From Haliotis asinina (lineage: Eukaryota; Mollusca; Gastropoda; Lepetellida; Haliotidae): a stretch of 64,000 nucleotides of DNA. Where the stretch lies: assembly GCF_037392515.1 (NCBI RefSeq), contig NC_090282.1, positions 35,329,054-35,393,053 of the forward strand. The letters run 5' to 3'. Below, one piece after another: positions 37,901 to 49,900 of the stretch (positions are counted from its first letter, which is position 1; the number at the start of each line of letters is the position of its first letter). A program made the translations under genes and the position numbers. The notes under the pieces are model-generated. The model saw only the letters and a list, made by a program, of their open reading frames with translations. It was not told the DNA's origin and did no database searches.

Positions 37901-40900
37901 TGTAGTAAGAGTCTTGACGTCAGCACCCGCTCTACATGGGAATAGCATGCTTACTACGAAAATGGAGGGTTGCTTTTGGAGATCATCCACAGTGTTTACC
38001 AACCACTAACTACGAGACATCACCACTGAGGACATTGCTGGCATTCATCAGTTTGCGCCACTTGTTTTACCACAACAACTAATGGTTAAACAATGGCGCT
38101 GAGGTTCACTTACTGCTTATTATCAAGAGTGATGATGACCTTTCTCTATGATGAGGACATCATGAAGAAAGACAGAGTTGCAATAGATAGCTAGATGGAG
38201 GAAGAAACTAGTGAATGTAAATTTCACTCTTTGTCATGTGACTTGTTGAGGTGTAGATGCTCTGCGGAGTTAAAAGGTTGACAGTACATGCTCAGGTCTC
38301 AGACATACTAGCATGAGTGATTATGACCTGGTACTCATAAGGAAGATACTTGTACTTGTGAAGGGTTGCAACCTGTCTTGATAGGAATCTTGACATACAG
38401 TTACATTAGACACTAGCAGGATGCTAGCTGATCTATATATCATCATGTTCCAGTCACAAAAAGAGAAATTCGATTGGGTGTGATCCCCCCGTTTCACTTA
38501 TGAATATTGGAAGATCAGGACTGAATTACCGCTGTTACAGTTCCCAAAAGGGGAGAAGTGCTGGACATTATTTGGCAGCAAACAGAATCCTTCCTGGTCT
38601 AACCCAACACTGATTCCGTCGGATTCTGTAAGCAAATAACCATGAGTCAGGATAAGGAAAAATCTTTAATTTTCTGAATAAAATTGATATTTCATACTTA
38701 TCCTGACTCATGATGTCAAGCCCTACCTACTGCCTCACCCAGACATGTTGGATTCTCTGCAATACTTGTGTCAGGCTTATGGAATAATGGAGAGAGTGAC
38801 AAACCAGTCTGGACATGTGACCAATGTGGTGGTAAACGAGGAGGCTTCCTGTTGGTGAGTGTCATTGTATGTCCACTTCAAAAGAAGGGAACATCAAGGG
38901 ATTTCAAGTGTTCCACTATCTTCGCATAGAGGGAGGAGATAAGCAAATAAGCATGAGTCAGGATAAGTGTAAAATATCAATTTTATGTAGAAAATTACAT
39001 TCTGGAACCATCAGAAATATATTCATTTATATGTGTCTTGTTATAGTTAATTCTAAGAGAGGACACAATCACTTACTAGATATGCCATGGAAAAGAAGCA
39101 ATAGCCTCCTCCACTGCAAGTATTAACAATTTGCTAAAGCTAAAATAATAAACGTCATTGGCAGATCCGTAAGGGAGAGAGAGAGGAAAGAAAAAGCCCC
39201 CCTTTGTTCAGCGGCTTGATCTTGCCTAAAAAATTCCTGGACCCACCTCTGAACATTTTTTCTGAATGTTTGTGTAAAATTAATTTCCTTTTACAAAACT
39301 GTCATATGATATATTGCACAGCTTTTGTTTATTGTAATGTGAATGGGCATCCATACTTTTTGTTTCAGACACAGCTGTGTATGTCTGTGATACAGAAGGC
39401 ACTGATGTTGGTCAGTAAAGGGACATCACTTTGCTTCAACCTGTGGAAGATGCTCCAGCCCCAGAAAGATGTACCCATTGCTCAACCGATCTCCAGCTCT
39501 ACTGACAAGAAGGTAGCCAGTACATTGTCATGTGACAATGATGTTGTGATAACTGACCAATCAGAGGACATCTCACGTGATGAGAGCAGCCCAGTGCATG
39601 AGATGGTATCGGAGGACTTGAGTAGCCAGCCAGGAGTGAAGTTATCACTGTGGACCCAGCTCCTGCTGCCCAGATTTGAGGTGAAGCTTTATGGAAAAGA
39701 GAAATTGTCAGCATCAGGTAAGCTGAATGTTTTGTTGCTACTAAGTCACATTTATGTAATTATATTCTGGAAGTAAAATAATGTTTAAGACTGAAATGTA
39801 GCTGATATCCTCCTTTTATTATGTGCGGCTGTAAAGCTTATGACTTGATATCAATAAACAGTTTAAGCATTCTATTGTTAATTCATAATACTATGTAGTT
39901 ATTCAAATGAAATTAAGTATTTTCAACGTGTTTTCTGCTTAAAAACCAGATTTTTTTTCTTAAATTTTGTTCAAGGGAAAAGTTTTTGATACAGAACTTT
40001 TATCCAGGTACTGAACTTTTAAGCATTGGCTTCAGGCTCTGTTTGATCATCCTGTCTGACTGAAACTGGCTGGAGGTAAAACTAAAATCAGTGATGTTAA
40101 TGCTAAGAGTAATACTCATAGGCAATAGCATTTCCTTGTCTTGCTTTATAGAAATGTTAGACAGTTACATTGTTTTTTCCTGCATTTTGTTTGTATGTAC
40201 GGGATGTTTTTGACAGAGACCTGTCTGACAGTTGTGGCTGAGGATGTGGCAACCTCTATTGACATCCAGCAGGTATATTCCAAGGTCAAGGCTACAATGG
40301 GGTCATTCAACATAAATCATCTACAGAGAAGGTAGGTCTGAGCCACAGTAGACATGAAAGAAGATAAATGTCAATCCTGACTCTGTCAACCTCATGCAAC
40401 CAGATCAGACATGCTGAGATAGTAATAGACTGGCATATTACATGCAATGGTTTCAAATTTCCAATTATTCAGGTGAGCTCCAATCTTGTGCTCTGTTGTG
40501 TGTATTGCTTAACTGTACTTGTGGTCCAGTAATACGATGTCCATCACTTCATGGGCGATGAGGTAGCCTAGTGGTTAAAGTGTTTGCTTGTTACACTGAA
40601 GGCCTGGGTTCAATGCCCTTTAATGGGTACAACGTGTGAAGCCCGGGCATCACCTGGTGTAATGTTGCTAAAGTCGACATAAAACTAAACTCACTTAGTA
40701 ATTCCACCACTTTCCTATTTGCAACTCTTGGGCATGTGGGAAACCTATGATGGTGGATTTGAATCCAGTTTTGACCCTGTTTTGACCCTGTTTTGATTCT
40801 AGGTTTTTCTGCACCATAGCCTTAGTCATAGATTCTGACACCTGCATCTCTTTAAGACTTCCACCCACATTGAGATAGTTTACCATGACGTACCTTGGGT

Positions 40901-43900
40901 ACTGTTCATGGAGACGTAACACAAACTTTACTCACAAAGCACAGATGAGTGTCCTGAGACATAAAATCTTTATACTAATCCATTTAACTTTAGGGCTTCC
41001 ACCCACACTGAGAATCCTTACCGTGATAGAGCTGGCATCTTGCTCACTCATCACAGATAAAGTGTCCTGAGACATAAACCTATTTATTAATCCATTTTGA
41101 AAAGGATGCCTAACATCAGTTTCATGTATATGGTTGATGAATGTATTTAGTATGTTCATAACTGTTATTGAAATATTTCACTCTGTCATTGATGTTACAG
41201 GCAAGATAGCCCATGGGAGAAGGGAGCATGTGAAGGAATTCTGATGTCTTGTAGGGGTGAGCTGCCCCGTGATACCCTCATTGTCAGTAACAAGCTGTGG
41301 ACATCTGACAGCCAGCCTGTTGTCCCGCTGTTCCCATCATCTGAAGGCATGCAGAGGGAGCAGACCAGTGGCTTTCTCACGTTCACATTCACCAGAGCTT
41401 TGTGTAAAAATGTCTCTAAGAAGATGAAGAAGACAAACATTGAGCTTTCAGATTTGACAGAAAATGAAACCGAATCATCGTTTGATGAGCTATATTTTCA
41501 TGAATATATATCAGAAGTGTGTTTGAAGACAGATCCATGTGATATTGTGTTGTATCTGCCTGTTTTTGACACTTTGGTAGACATATTTGATTTTGGAAAT
41601 TCAAGTCCAGACATTGCACTGACAAAATCGGCAAGTCAGAGGCTGGTTTATGCACACAGCCACCACAAAAAGAATCAGTCTCCTCCATTTTTCTCAGCTT
41701 GTTGCCTCCCCTTGATTTATGCCAATATTGGCAGTGTCAGGGTCATCCTGCCTGATCCCGATGGAAGGCATCTTGAAATGGGAAGCTATCAGAACGGAAG
41801 TGACAAACTAAATGATGACGCAGCCAAAAATAAATCTGGAAATGATTCTGAAAAATCACAGTTGAAAACTACTCTTGACCATGACATGATAGTTGCTCAA
41901 CTGCATTCCATCACTGTGCAACCAAGGGCAGACAACCCACTTCCAAGGGAACCAGTGGAAAAGGACTTATATCACCGAGCTCTCCACTCTGGCATAGCCC
42001 AGTACCCTGGCAGTGCTGTGGAGGACAGACAGTACCAGGCAGACTTCAAGGGATTCTCTCTGTGTACAGGTATCAAGTACTCATTCATTACACAGGTCTA
42101 GAATACACATGTGAAATTAAGTTTCATTAAAATCTGATCTTAGCTCTTGCCACTACAACAAACATCTGAGGAGATTCCATTATGAGTGTATATTCTGAAA
42201 ACATGCTCTATATAAGTGCATTTACCTGTTCAGGTCATAAACAGTAGAGGGTTGAGATAGCCCAGTGGTTGAAGTGTTTGATTGTCATGCTGAAGGCCTC
42301 CGTTTGATTCCCCATGGGTACAATGTGTGAAGTCCATTTGTGGTGTCCCTCACCATGTTATTGCTGGAATATTCTTAAAAGTGACATGAAACCCAACTCA
42401 CTCATTGTAAGTAATAACAGTATATTTTCCAAGTTGGTAAAAGTACAAGCTTGACTTATGTTCAGATGGAGGTTGTGTTTGTCACTGGAGCTGAAAGGTC
42501 ACGTGCAACCAAAAAATCAGACATAATTAAGACACAGTTATCACTTATTCATGATATATAAAATGCATTGCTGACTAAGAAAAACAAATTAACAAAATTA
42601 TAAGCATGTAATCACAAATCAAAAGTGCAATATTATATACTTTGGTTTACCTCCCTCGAAACGAAGCAGCTGAGATATCGAACCCAGTTAGAGCTGATGG
42701 GTGTGCATTCAAGTGTAGCAAAGCCTTTTCATTGGCCACTGTTTTATTTGCCGATATGCTTAGCTGGCTCTTTGTCTATGGCTTATATGCCCAGGTGTTA
42801 ATTTCAAACTGCATGTGGTCAGTGATTGAAGTTGTGCTTTGCATATTGTCAATAGCAGACAGACAGGCAGGCAGACATATGGGTGTTAATATACCAGAGT
42901 TTTTTCTGTGACAGAGTCTGCTTATCACAATCAACATGTTTTGTTTTTTTATGTAAGGTGTAGATTATTTATTTGTTTGTGTACACAACCACAATTAGCT
43001 CCACAAACCTGTTCACTGCGCATACGTGGGCACAGTGCAACCTAGCTGTTGGAACCACTTTTTCCCCAAGCACTGGGGAAAGTTAGTGAATCCTTTGAAC
43101 TCCTTTGGGATTTTTTTCATTGCGATTTTTTTAAAACTTTTTAGGTTGAACTGGCATTTTTGATGATTTGTTTCGGTAAGTGCATAACGAAAGGTATCAG
43201 AATCTGCAAAGTTGTGTTTTATGTTGTATGTGACCTTTAACATATCATCCATTCATTATTGTTTCTTTGTTCTCAGCTGTAGGATTAACTTGTTTTTGTA
43301 TGAACACTGATAATGAGATGTTATCATCAACGTGTTACGATAAGAATTGTCTTAGAGCATTTGATCAACCTACTCACTCACTTTGGTACAAGTCTGTGTT
43401 ATTTTCATGTTTATGTGTTGTATTCAGCAATATATACCACTCATGTTTCGATGGGGATAACCCATCATGTCATCCTGTTTATATGTTATAAATGAGAATC
43501 ACTTTGATGTGTCATAAAGAGATGAAAATATCACTTCTGAAATCTGTTTAGTGTCCCCCACTTCCAAGGACTTCCTTGGTGTAGAACAAATTTTTCCATT
43601 TCCAGGTTGCTGGGGTGACCTAGTACGAGAGTCAAGGCGTGTCGAAAAATACAAGCCTCCAGTCAGTCCAGGTGTGCAGATACCTGCCCTGGAGTGGAAC
43701 ACGTTCCTGGCACTGCAGCAGTGAGTTATGGCTAGTATATAAATGTCACTGGATTGTCAGCATCTATTGGGCAAATATTATGGGAGACAACTTCTCTATT
43801 GCATGTCACAGCATTTCTGGGCTATTCCTTGCCCCTTTGTCATGTGAATTAAATGCCTCTTTTCTTGTAAATGCGTCTCAGGAACCTTATCATGATTGTC

Positions 43901-46900
43901 AGCATTATTCCACATGTTGTATCATGTTTGCTCTTCCATCATTCCTGATTACATTCAGCCCCTTGAAGGAGTATGTTCACAGTCTGCTGTTTGCTCTTCC
44001 GTCATTTCCTGATTACATTCAGCCCCTTGAAGGAGTATGTTAAGTCTGCTGTTTGCTCTTCCATCATTCCTGATTACATTCAACCCCTTGAAGGAGTATG
44101 TTAAGAGTCTGCTGTTTGCTCTTCCATCATTTCCTGATTACATTCAACCCCTTAAAGGAGTATGTTAACAGTCTGCTGTTTGCTCTCAGGGAATTCAAAT
44201 GAGTCCTACTTTGCAAGAAATTTGTTTGAATCCTGACCATTACCTGATACTGAACTGATGTATGGTCTGGTTGAAACATCTATGTTATGGAATCTGTTTG
44301 TGTTTGTTGGTTAACAATAGCTGCTATACTGCAAGTTGTATTCTCAAGTGACGGAGGAACATGGGTATAGAAACTCATGTAGTGATGATTCATCATTATG
44401 TTGATGTGTAATTTTCAACTGTTTGTTTTTCACTGCGGTCAGTGCTTGAATAACTCTCATGTTTCAGTTGCGTATCATTCACTGTCTTTTTCAGAGAAGA
44501 AAGGGAAGAGATCCGTCTGATTCCCATGGCGTCTGGCTTTGACTTGTGTCTCGTCATGGCACCAGCCATTGTCTACAGCAGGAGGGAACCTGCTGAAAAC
44601 ATGAAAAAGGTATATGGCATTATTATAATGATTTTAGAGATTTTTAATTAATTTTGGCTTACCAAATACCATTATTTTTTAATTAATATGAGAAAATCTA
44701 AACATGGTTTTCGTGTCTATGAAGAAATACACTTTGAAGTTTACTGTACCTCACATTATATTTCATACAAGTTTGTTGTTTTCTTTTTCAGTATGTCCTT
44801 GTTTGTGGGTATGCTGCTGAGATGAATGTCACCAGTGACCTTGACCTGTATCTCAGTACCAACCAAATACTCTTCATGTCAGAATTTGCAAGAAAGAGTA
44901 TGACACACCTCTCTGGCAAATCAGAAAAGATCACATCAGCAAAATCCACAGGTACTGGGAGGTCAAGGTCATCAGGGCGTGCCCATGAGCACCATGGGAT
45001 TGATAGTGGTGTTGAAAGTGACATCTCAACTGTGACAGCAGATAAACCGAGACAGGTCAAATCAGCATTGTCCTCAAAGGTCGTGACCCCAGTTGACCTT
45101 GGCCTTGGATCAAAGGTCATGCCATTCCACATTCTTCTGACAGCAGGACGCATTTCATGTACTGTGTATACCCATAATACTTTGAAAGAAGACAGTTTCC
45201 ATGCAGCAAGTAAAGATGAAAAACATAAGAAGATTGTTCACAAGTCCAAGTCTGCATCAACACTGAAAGGGGATAACCTGGAACACTTAACAAGCAACAT
45301 GCCTTCACCAGATAGTGAAGAGTCATATCTACAGCAGTACGACACTTGCTCAGACTTTGAGTTTATGCACATGAACAATGATAGTGATCTGGCCAAGAAA
45401 GTGGTGGCCCCTGGAACTGTGTGCATGAAACCTTTTCTCTACCTTTACTTTGCTCAACCTCACACGATCATCTCATGTCAGACGACCAGTCAAAGGTTTG
45501 AGATGTCTTGTTATGACATCATCGTGAAAGGACCAGCCAGCCAATCAATCATTCCAGGTAGGTGGAGGGCAGTATATGATACCTGTGAAGAACTGGTTGA
45601 TGACGATTTATGTCGGGTTAAATATCTTCTCTAAATTAATATAATTGCATCTGTGCTTGTCGTAAGAGGCAACTAACGGGATGGGGTGATCAGACTCGCT
45701 GACTTTGTTGACACATGTCATAGTATTCAATTGTGTAGAGTGATGCTTATGATGTTGTTCACTATGTTGTTTTGTCCCAACTCTTTTAGTTACAGACAGA
45801 CACCTTGTAGCAGGAATATTACTGTGTGTGGCATTAAACATCAAACCATATCAACAATTGCATCTATAAATGTTTAAATCCTGGTGTGTGTAGGATACAG
45901 ATTAAGGTTACAGATATATGTCCTTTTAATAGAAATGTCCTGTATGAAAGTATTGCTAATCCCCAAAGTACATTAGTGTGTGATGCCTGATGTGATGAGT
46001 AACATGACTCCCATGTGTTGTGTCAGTTGAAGATCACCGTCTGCTGCCGGATTGTTCTGACTTCAGCAGTTACTGGATTGAGACTAGGGCAGGACAACCA
46101 CACCCCAAAACAGGCATCCCCCCTAGTCTCTACACCCTGCAGATCACCAACTTTCTGCAGCAACCAGGTACAGGATTAGTTTTTGAGAGAAAATTTGATC
46201 TACAATTTATATATTAAATGCTCTGAAACCTGAAACAGCTGTCTGATCATGCTGTTTTTTCCTCTCCAAAAGTTTACTGACTTTTCTTTTTCGGTACTTA
46301 CAGCATGTGTAACATTGAAGCTAGAGCGTCCTATCAAAGTCAACCTGAGTTTGAATAAGGTAGAGCAAGTCCTGGACTTTGTAGGGGAGATAACCACATC
46401 TTCATCTACACCCACTCAGAACAGGGAGTCATCGAGGGCAGATATGGTGATGGAGGAGACATCATCACATTCGAGTCCAGGTGGATGTGATAAACTTTTA
46501 TAGACCATCAAAGGAAGAAATATTTACTTCAGTTTTATTGAAAACAGTAAAGACACATATTGTGTGCATCACCACTGTAAGAAATATTATACTCACTCAT
46601 TCATATTTCATGTGTTATGTATTGATTGTATATAATGTCATAATGTTATTGACTTACAACATTGCTGAATAATTTTCAGGTATATTCTCCAGTCTGGATC
46701 ACTTGGAGTTTATGACAGATCAAATAGTGGTTGCCGTGGATTTGTTTCCTGAAGATCATTCTCCAGGATTCATGATATCCTCCTCCTCACTCCGAGTCAT
46801 CACTGAGTTTCAACAGGCCAAACATGGTGAGTTGGAGATGGAAATGTTTGCCTTGCCGTTCCTTAATAATACAAAATTGCTTTTGTAGGCCCATCTGCTC

Positions 46901-49900
46901 TTTTGTTTTATAGACTTTGGACCATCAAAAGTATCTACCTGTCTTTTAACCATTCATACTCTATTTAACGATGAAAGACAGTTGCTGTAAAAGAGTTTGA
47001 TAACCATTTTGGGGGTTTGTTGAGAATGTACACATACATACCATTTCATCCCAGGTGTGTCAGACTCTCTTGGCTGTGAGTTGTTCCTCAAGGATCTCCT
47101 TATGAAGACAGTCCTGGACAAGAAGACACGTGCACTTCTAGGTCCCGCTTCAGTCAACATGGATCTGTCTCTAGTCTGGACAGAGCACAGTGGGACCTCA
47201 TCCATCCCGCAGATCACTTTTGCCGCAGAGACGGGGATCCTGCCAATATATGTGGGCCAGGATCAAGTAGTGTGTCTACAGCTCATGGCAGATCAGGTCA
47301 ACAAGTTCCTCCAGGTGAGCACACTGTGGAATATGTCAGCAAACATTAACATTTCAGTGAGTGAGTGTGGTTTTAAGCCACCACCAAAGGGGCCACCAGA
47401 AAAGGGTCTCGCACATTGTACCCACATGTGGAATTGAACCAGACGTCCAGTCATTGGTTTCATGAGTGGATGTTTTGAAGTTTAGGCTTCACCATTGTCC
47501 GTACATTTCAGTGGAATCACTTTGACATTGTGAACAGAATTTCACTTTCACAATTAATGAATTCATTTAAGAAATATTCTTAAATAAACATTGATTATGT
47601 TAGCAGATGTTTCAAATGAGTTGATCAACAAGTTACAAAAAGATTTGGAACAGTGCTGCACCTGTTATAACAGAAAGCAAGCCATCTAGTTACATATGAC
47701 CAATTCTCCAGTCTCTCCACTGGCTTCACATTCCTTAACATATCAAATTCAAAACACTGATTCACAAAATGGGACCTGTCTATCTTCATGACACTGTACA
47801 CTTGCTCCAGAACTCTGCTTAAATGATCAGTGTCTCCTGTCCATGCCTGCTTACAAACTCAAATTGTTTAGTGCCAAGTCCTTTCTGTGTGCACCTGCTA
47901 CCCTTTGAAACTTTCTTGATCTAAAACTAGTACTAACTCTGCCAAGCTTCAAAAAGAGACTTGAAGTACACCTCTTTCAATGTTTCATAAATCCATGTAT
48001 TATCTTGTGCATATGAACTGTCAACTGTCAGTGCTTTGAGCCTTGCCTTAGTGTGGTGGAAGTCAGCGCTATATAAATACTGTTATTATTATTTGCAAGA
48101 GGAGGTTTTTGTGATATAGTCATATAACTGACTGTCACTTACATTAGCTTGTTTTTGGATGATAAGACACTATACAAGAGATAACTGGATTTCTTCAAAA
48201 ATAGACTATCACGCTGATAGTGATTACAATGTTTAGCAAAAATTACTTCCTTATGTGCACATAAACTCAGATATTTTGATTGATTTTGTCATCTGCAAAT
48301 GTCTTGAAGATGTATATGTCCTGACCAGCAAAAGAAATGCAAGTCAAACCCTGGTTTTCAATATTCCCTTCAAACGCCACTGGAGTCAGCATGAACATTC
48401 CTTGGAGCCAGTGTCCGAAATAGCCACTGGTTTGCTAGCCTGTGGCTAGTAAAAGTCTAGTCAGGCCACTAAATCTCAAGTCACTGGCCTGACTGACTAG
48501 TAAATTTTCATCGGGTCATTTTGTGAATATATGAAACAACTCTCCTGTATGAGGTCCACTCATTGTGTTACAAGTGATCATATCTGGTCTCATCTTTTGA
48601 CAGAATCGATTTCCCAGCAAAGAAGAGCAATCTGGATCTATTCCAGAAAGTGGTGGCGGTGTAGGTGATGGGACTGTAGCATCAGGGATGTCACAGTTCA
48701 TCCACAACACGACCACGGATGACCTCAGGACTGCTGGCTTTGAATACATAGTTGATCATGGTAGGTGTTAGAATCATTTTAGGCCATGCTGATCTGTTGA
48801 CATGTTATTCTGAACAAAGCAAGGGTGAACATTGCAGCATGTTGTCAACCTCATCAGATGCGTATTCTGTCCTTCTTTACAGATGCAGTTCAATCTGTAC
48901 ACTGCATCATTCTGTCTACTGTAGCAGATGCATATTATGTCCTGAACAGATGCAATTCTGCCTACACACTGCATCCTTCCTTCTACTGTAACCGACTGTC
49001 TGCATCCTTCCTTCTACTGTAATAGACTATCTACACACTGCATCCTTCCTTCTGTAATAGATGTCTACACACTGCATCCTTCCTTCTACTGTAACCGATT
49101 GTCTGCATCCTTCCTTCCACTGTAATAGACTAGACACTAGCATCCTTCCTTCTACTGTAATAGACTATCTACACACTGCATCCTTCCTGCTACTGTAATA
49201 GACTGTCTACACACTGCATCCTTCCTTCTACTGTAACAGGTGCATATCCTGTCCTGAACAGATGCAATTCTGCCTGCACACTGCATCCTTCTTTCTACTG
49301 TAACACACTGCCTGTACACTGCATATTCTGTCCATCTGAACACCCATTTACCTTAATATTCATGTTATCTGCTGATATAAAAAGACAGAATGCCACACAC
49401 CTCAGTAGATATGTAATCTGTCAGACAGACACAATTCTGACAACCTTAGCAGACAGATAGTTTGTCACTCTGCACAGGTCGTCATTTGTACAACCTATAT
49501 GCCTTCTATCAACTGTCAAGTAGATGCTCTTTCTCTTAAAGGTCACATGCAACGTAAAACACAACTTTGCAGATTCTGGTACCTTTCGGTATGCATTTAC
49601 CGAAACAAATCATAAAAAATGCCAATTCAACCTATAAAGTTGAAAAAAACGCGATGAAAAAAAAGCCCGCGAAATCGGAGTTCAAACGTTTCACTAAATT
49701 CCCCCCAGTGCTGGGGGGAAAACTGGTTTCAGTACCTGTGCTGCGCTGCGCCCGTGACGCATGCGCAGTGAATAGGTTCGCGGAGCTTGAAACAGTATGC
49801 ATGCCTAGCGTCTGAGGTTGTGAGCAGTAGTCTAATCTTGGTGGTGTACACAAACGAGTAAATAATCTACTCGTTACGTAAACAAGCTTGTGGTAAGCAG

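Larger units (their letters stand above)
35450..39000 (+). mobile_element. Decayed DIRS-type (tyrosine recombinase) retrotransposon in VPS13B intron 16
   Basis: About 3.55 kb. Inverted terminal repeats of about 100 bp: 35470-35572 starts CTTATCCTGACTCTTGCTTA, and 38867-38967 ends TAAGCATGAGTCAGGATAAG. Near the right end, 38628-38712 carries the same motif in both orientations (CATGAGTCAGGATAAG, then CTTATCCTGACTCATG), matching the extended left and right tips. That is the internal complementary region diagnostic of DIRS-1-like elements. No flanking target duplication is evident, as expected for this class. The interior has a gag-like 5' part and a tyrosine-recombinase 3' part. Reverse transcriptase/RNase H is not recognisable, so this is an internally deleted, non-autonomous derivative, full of stops. 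Confidence 0.85.

Noticed and set aside
35904..37905. Separate small genes in VPS13B intron 16
   Set aside because: These frames lie inside the DIRS element and are fragments of its broken gag-like and recombinase regions.
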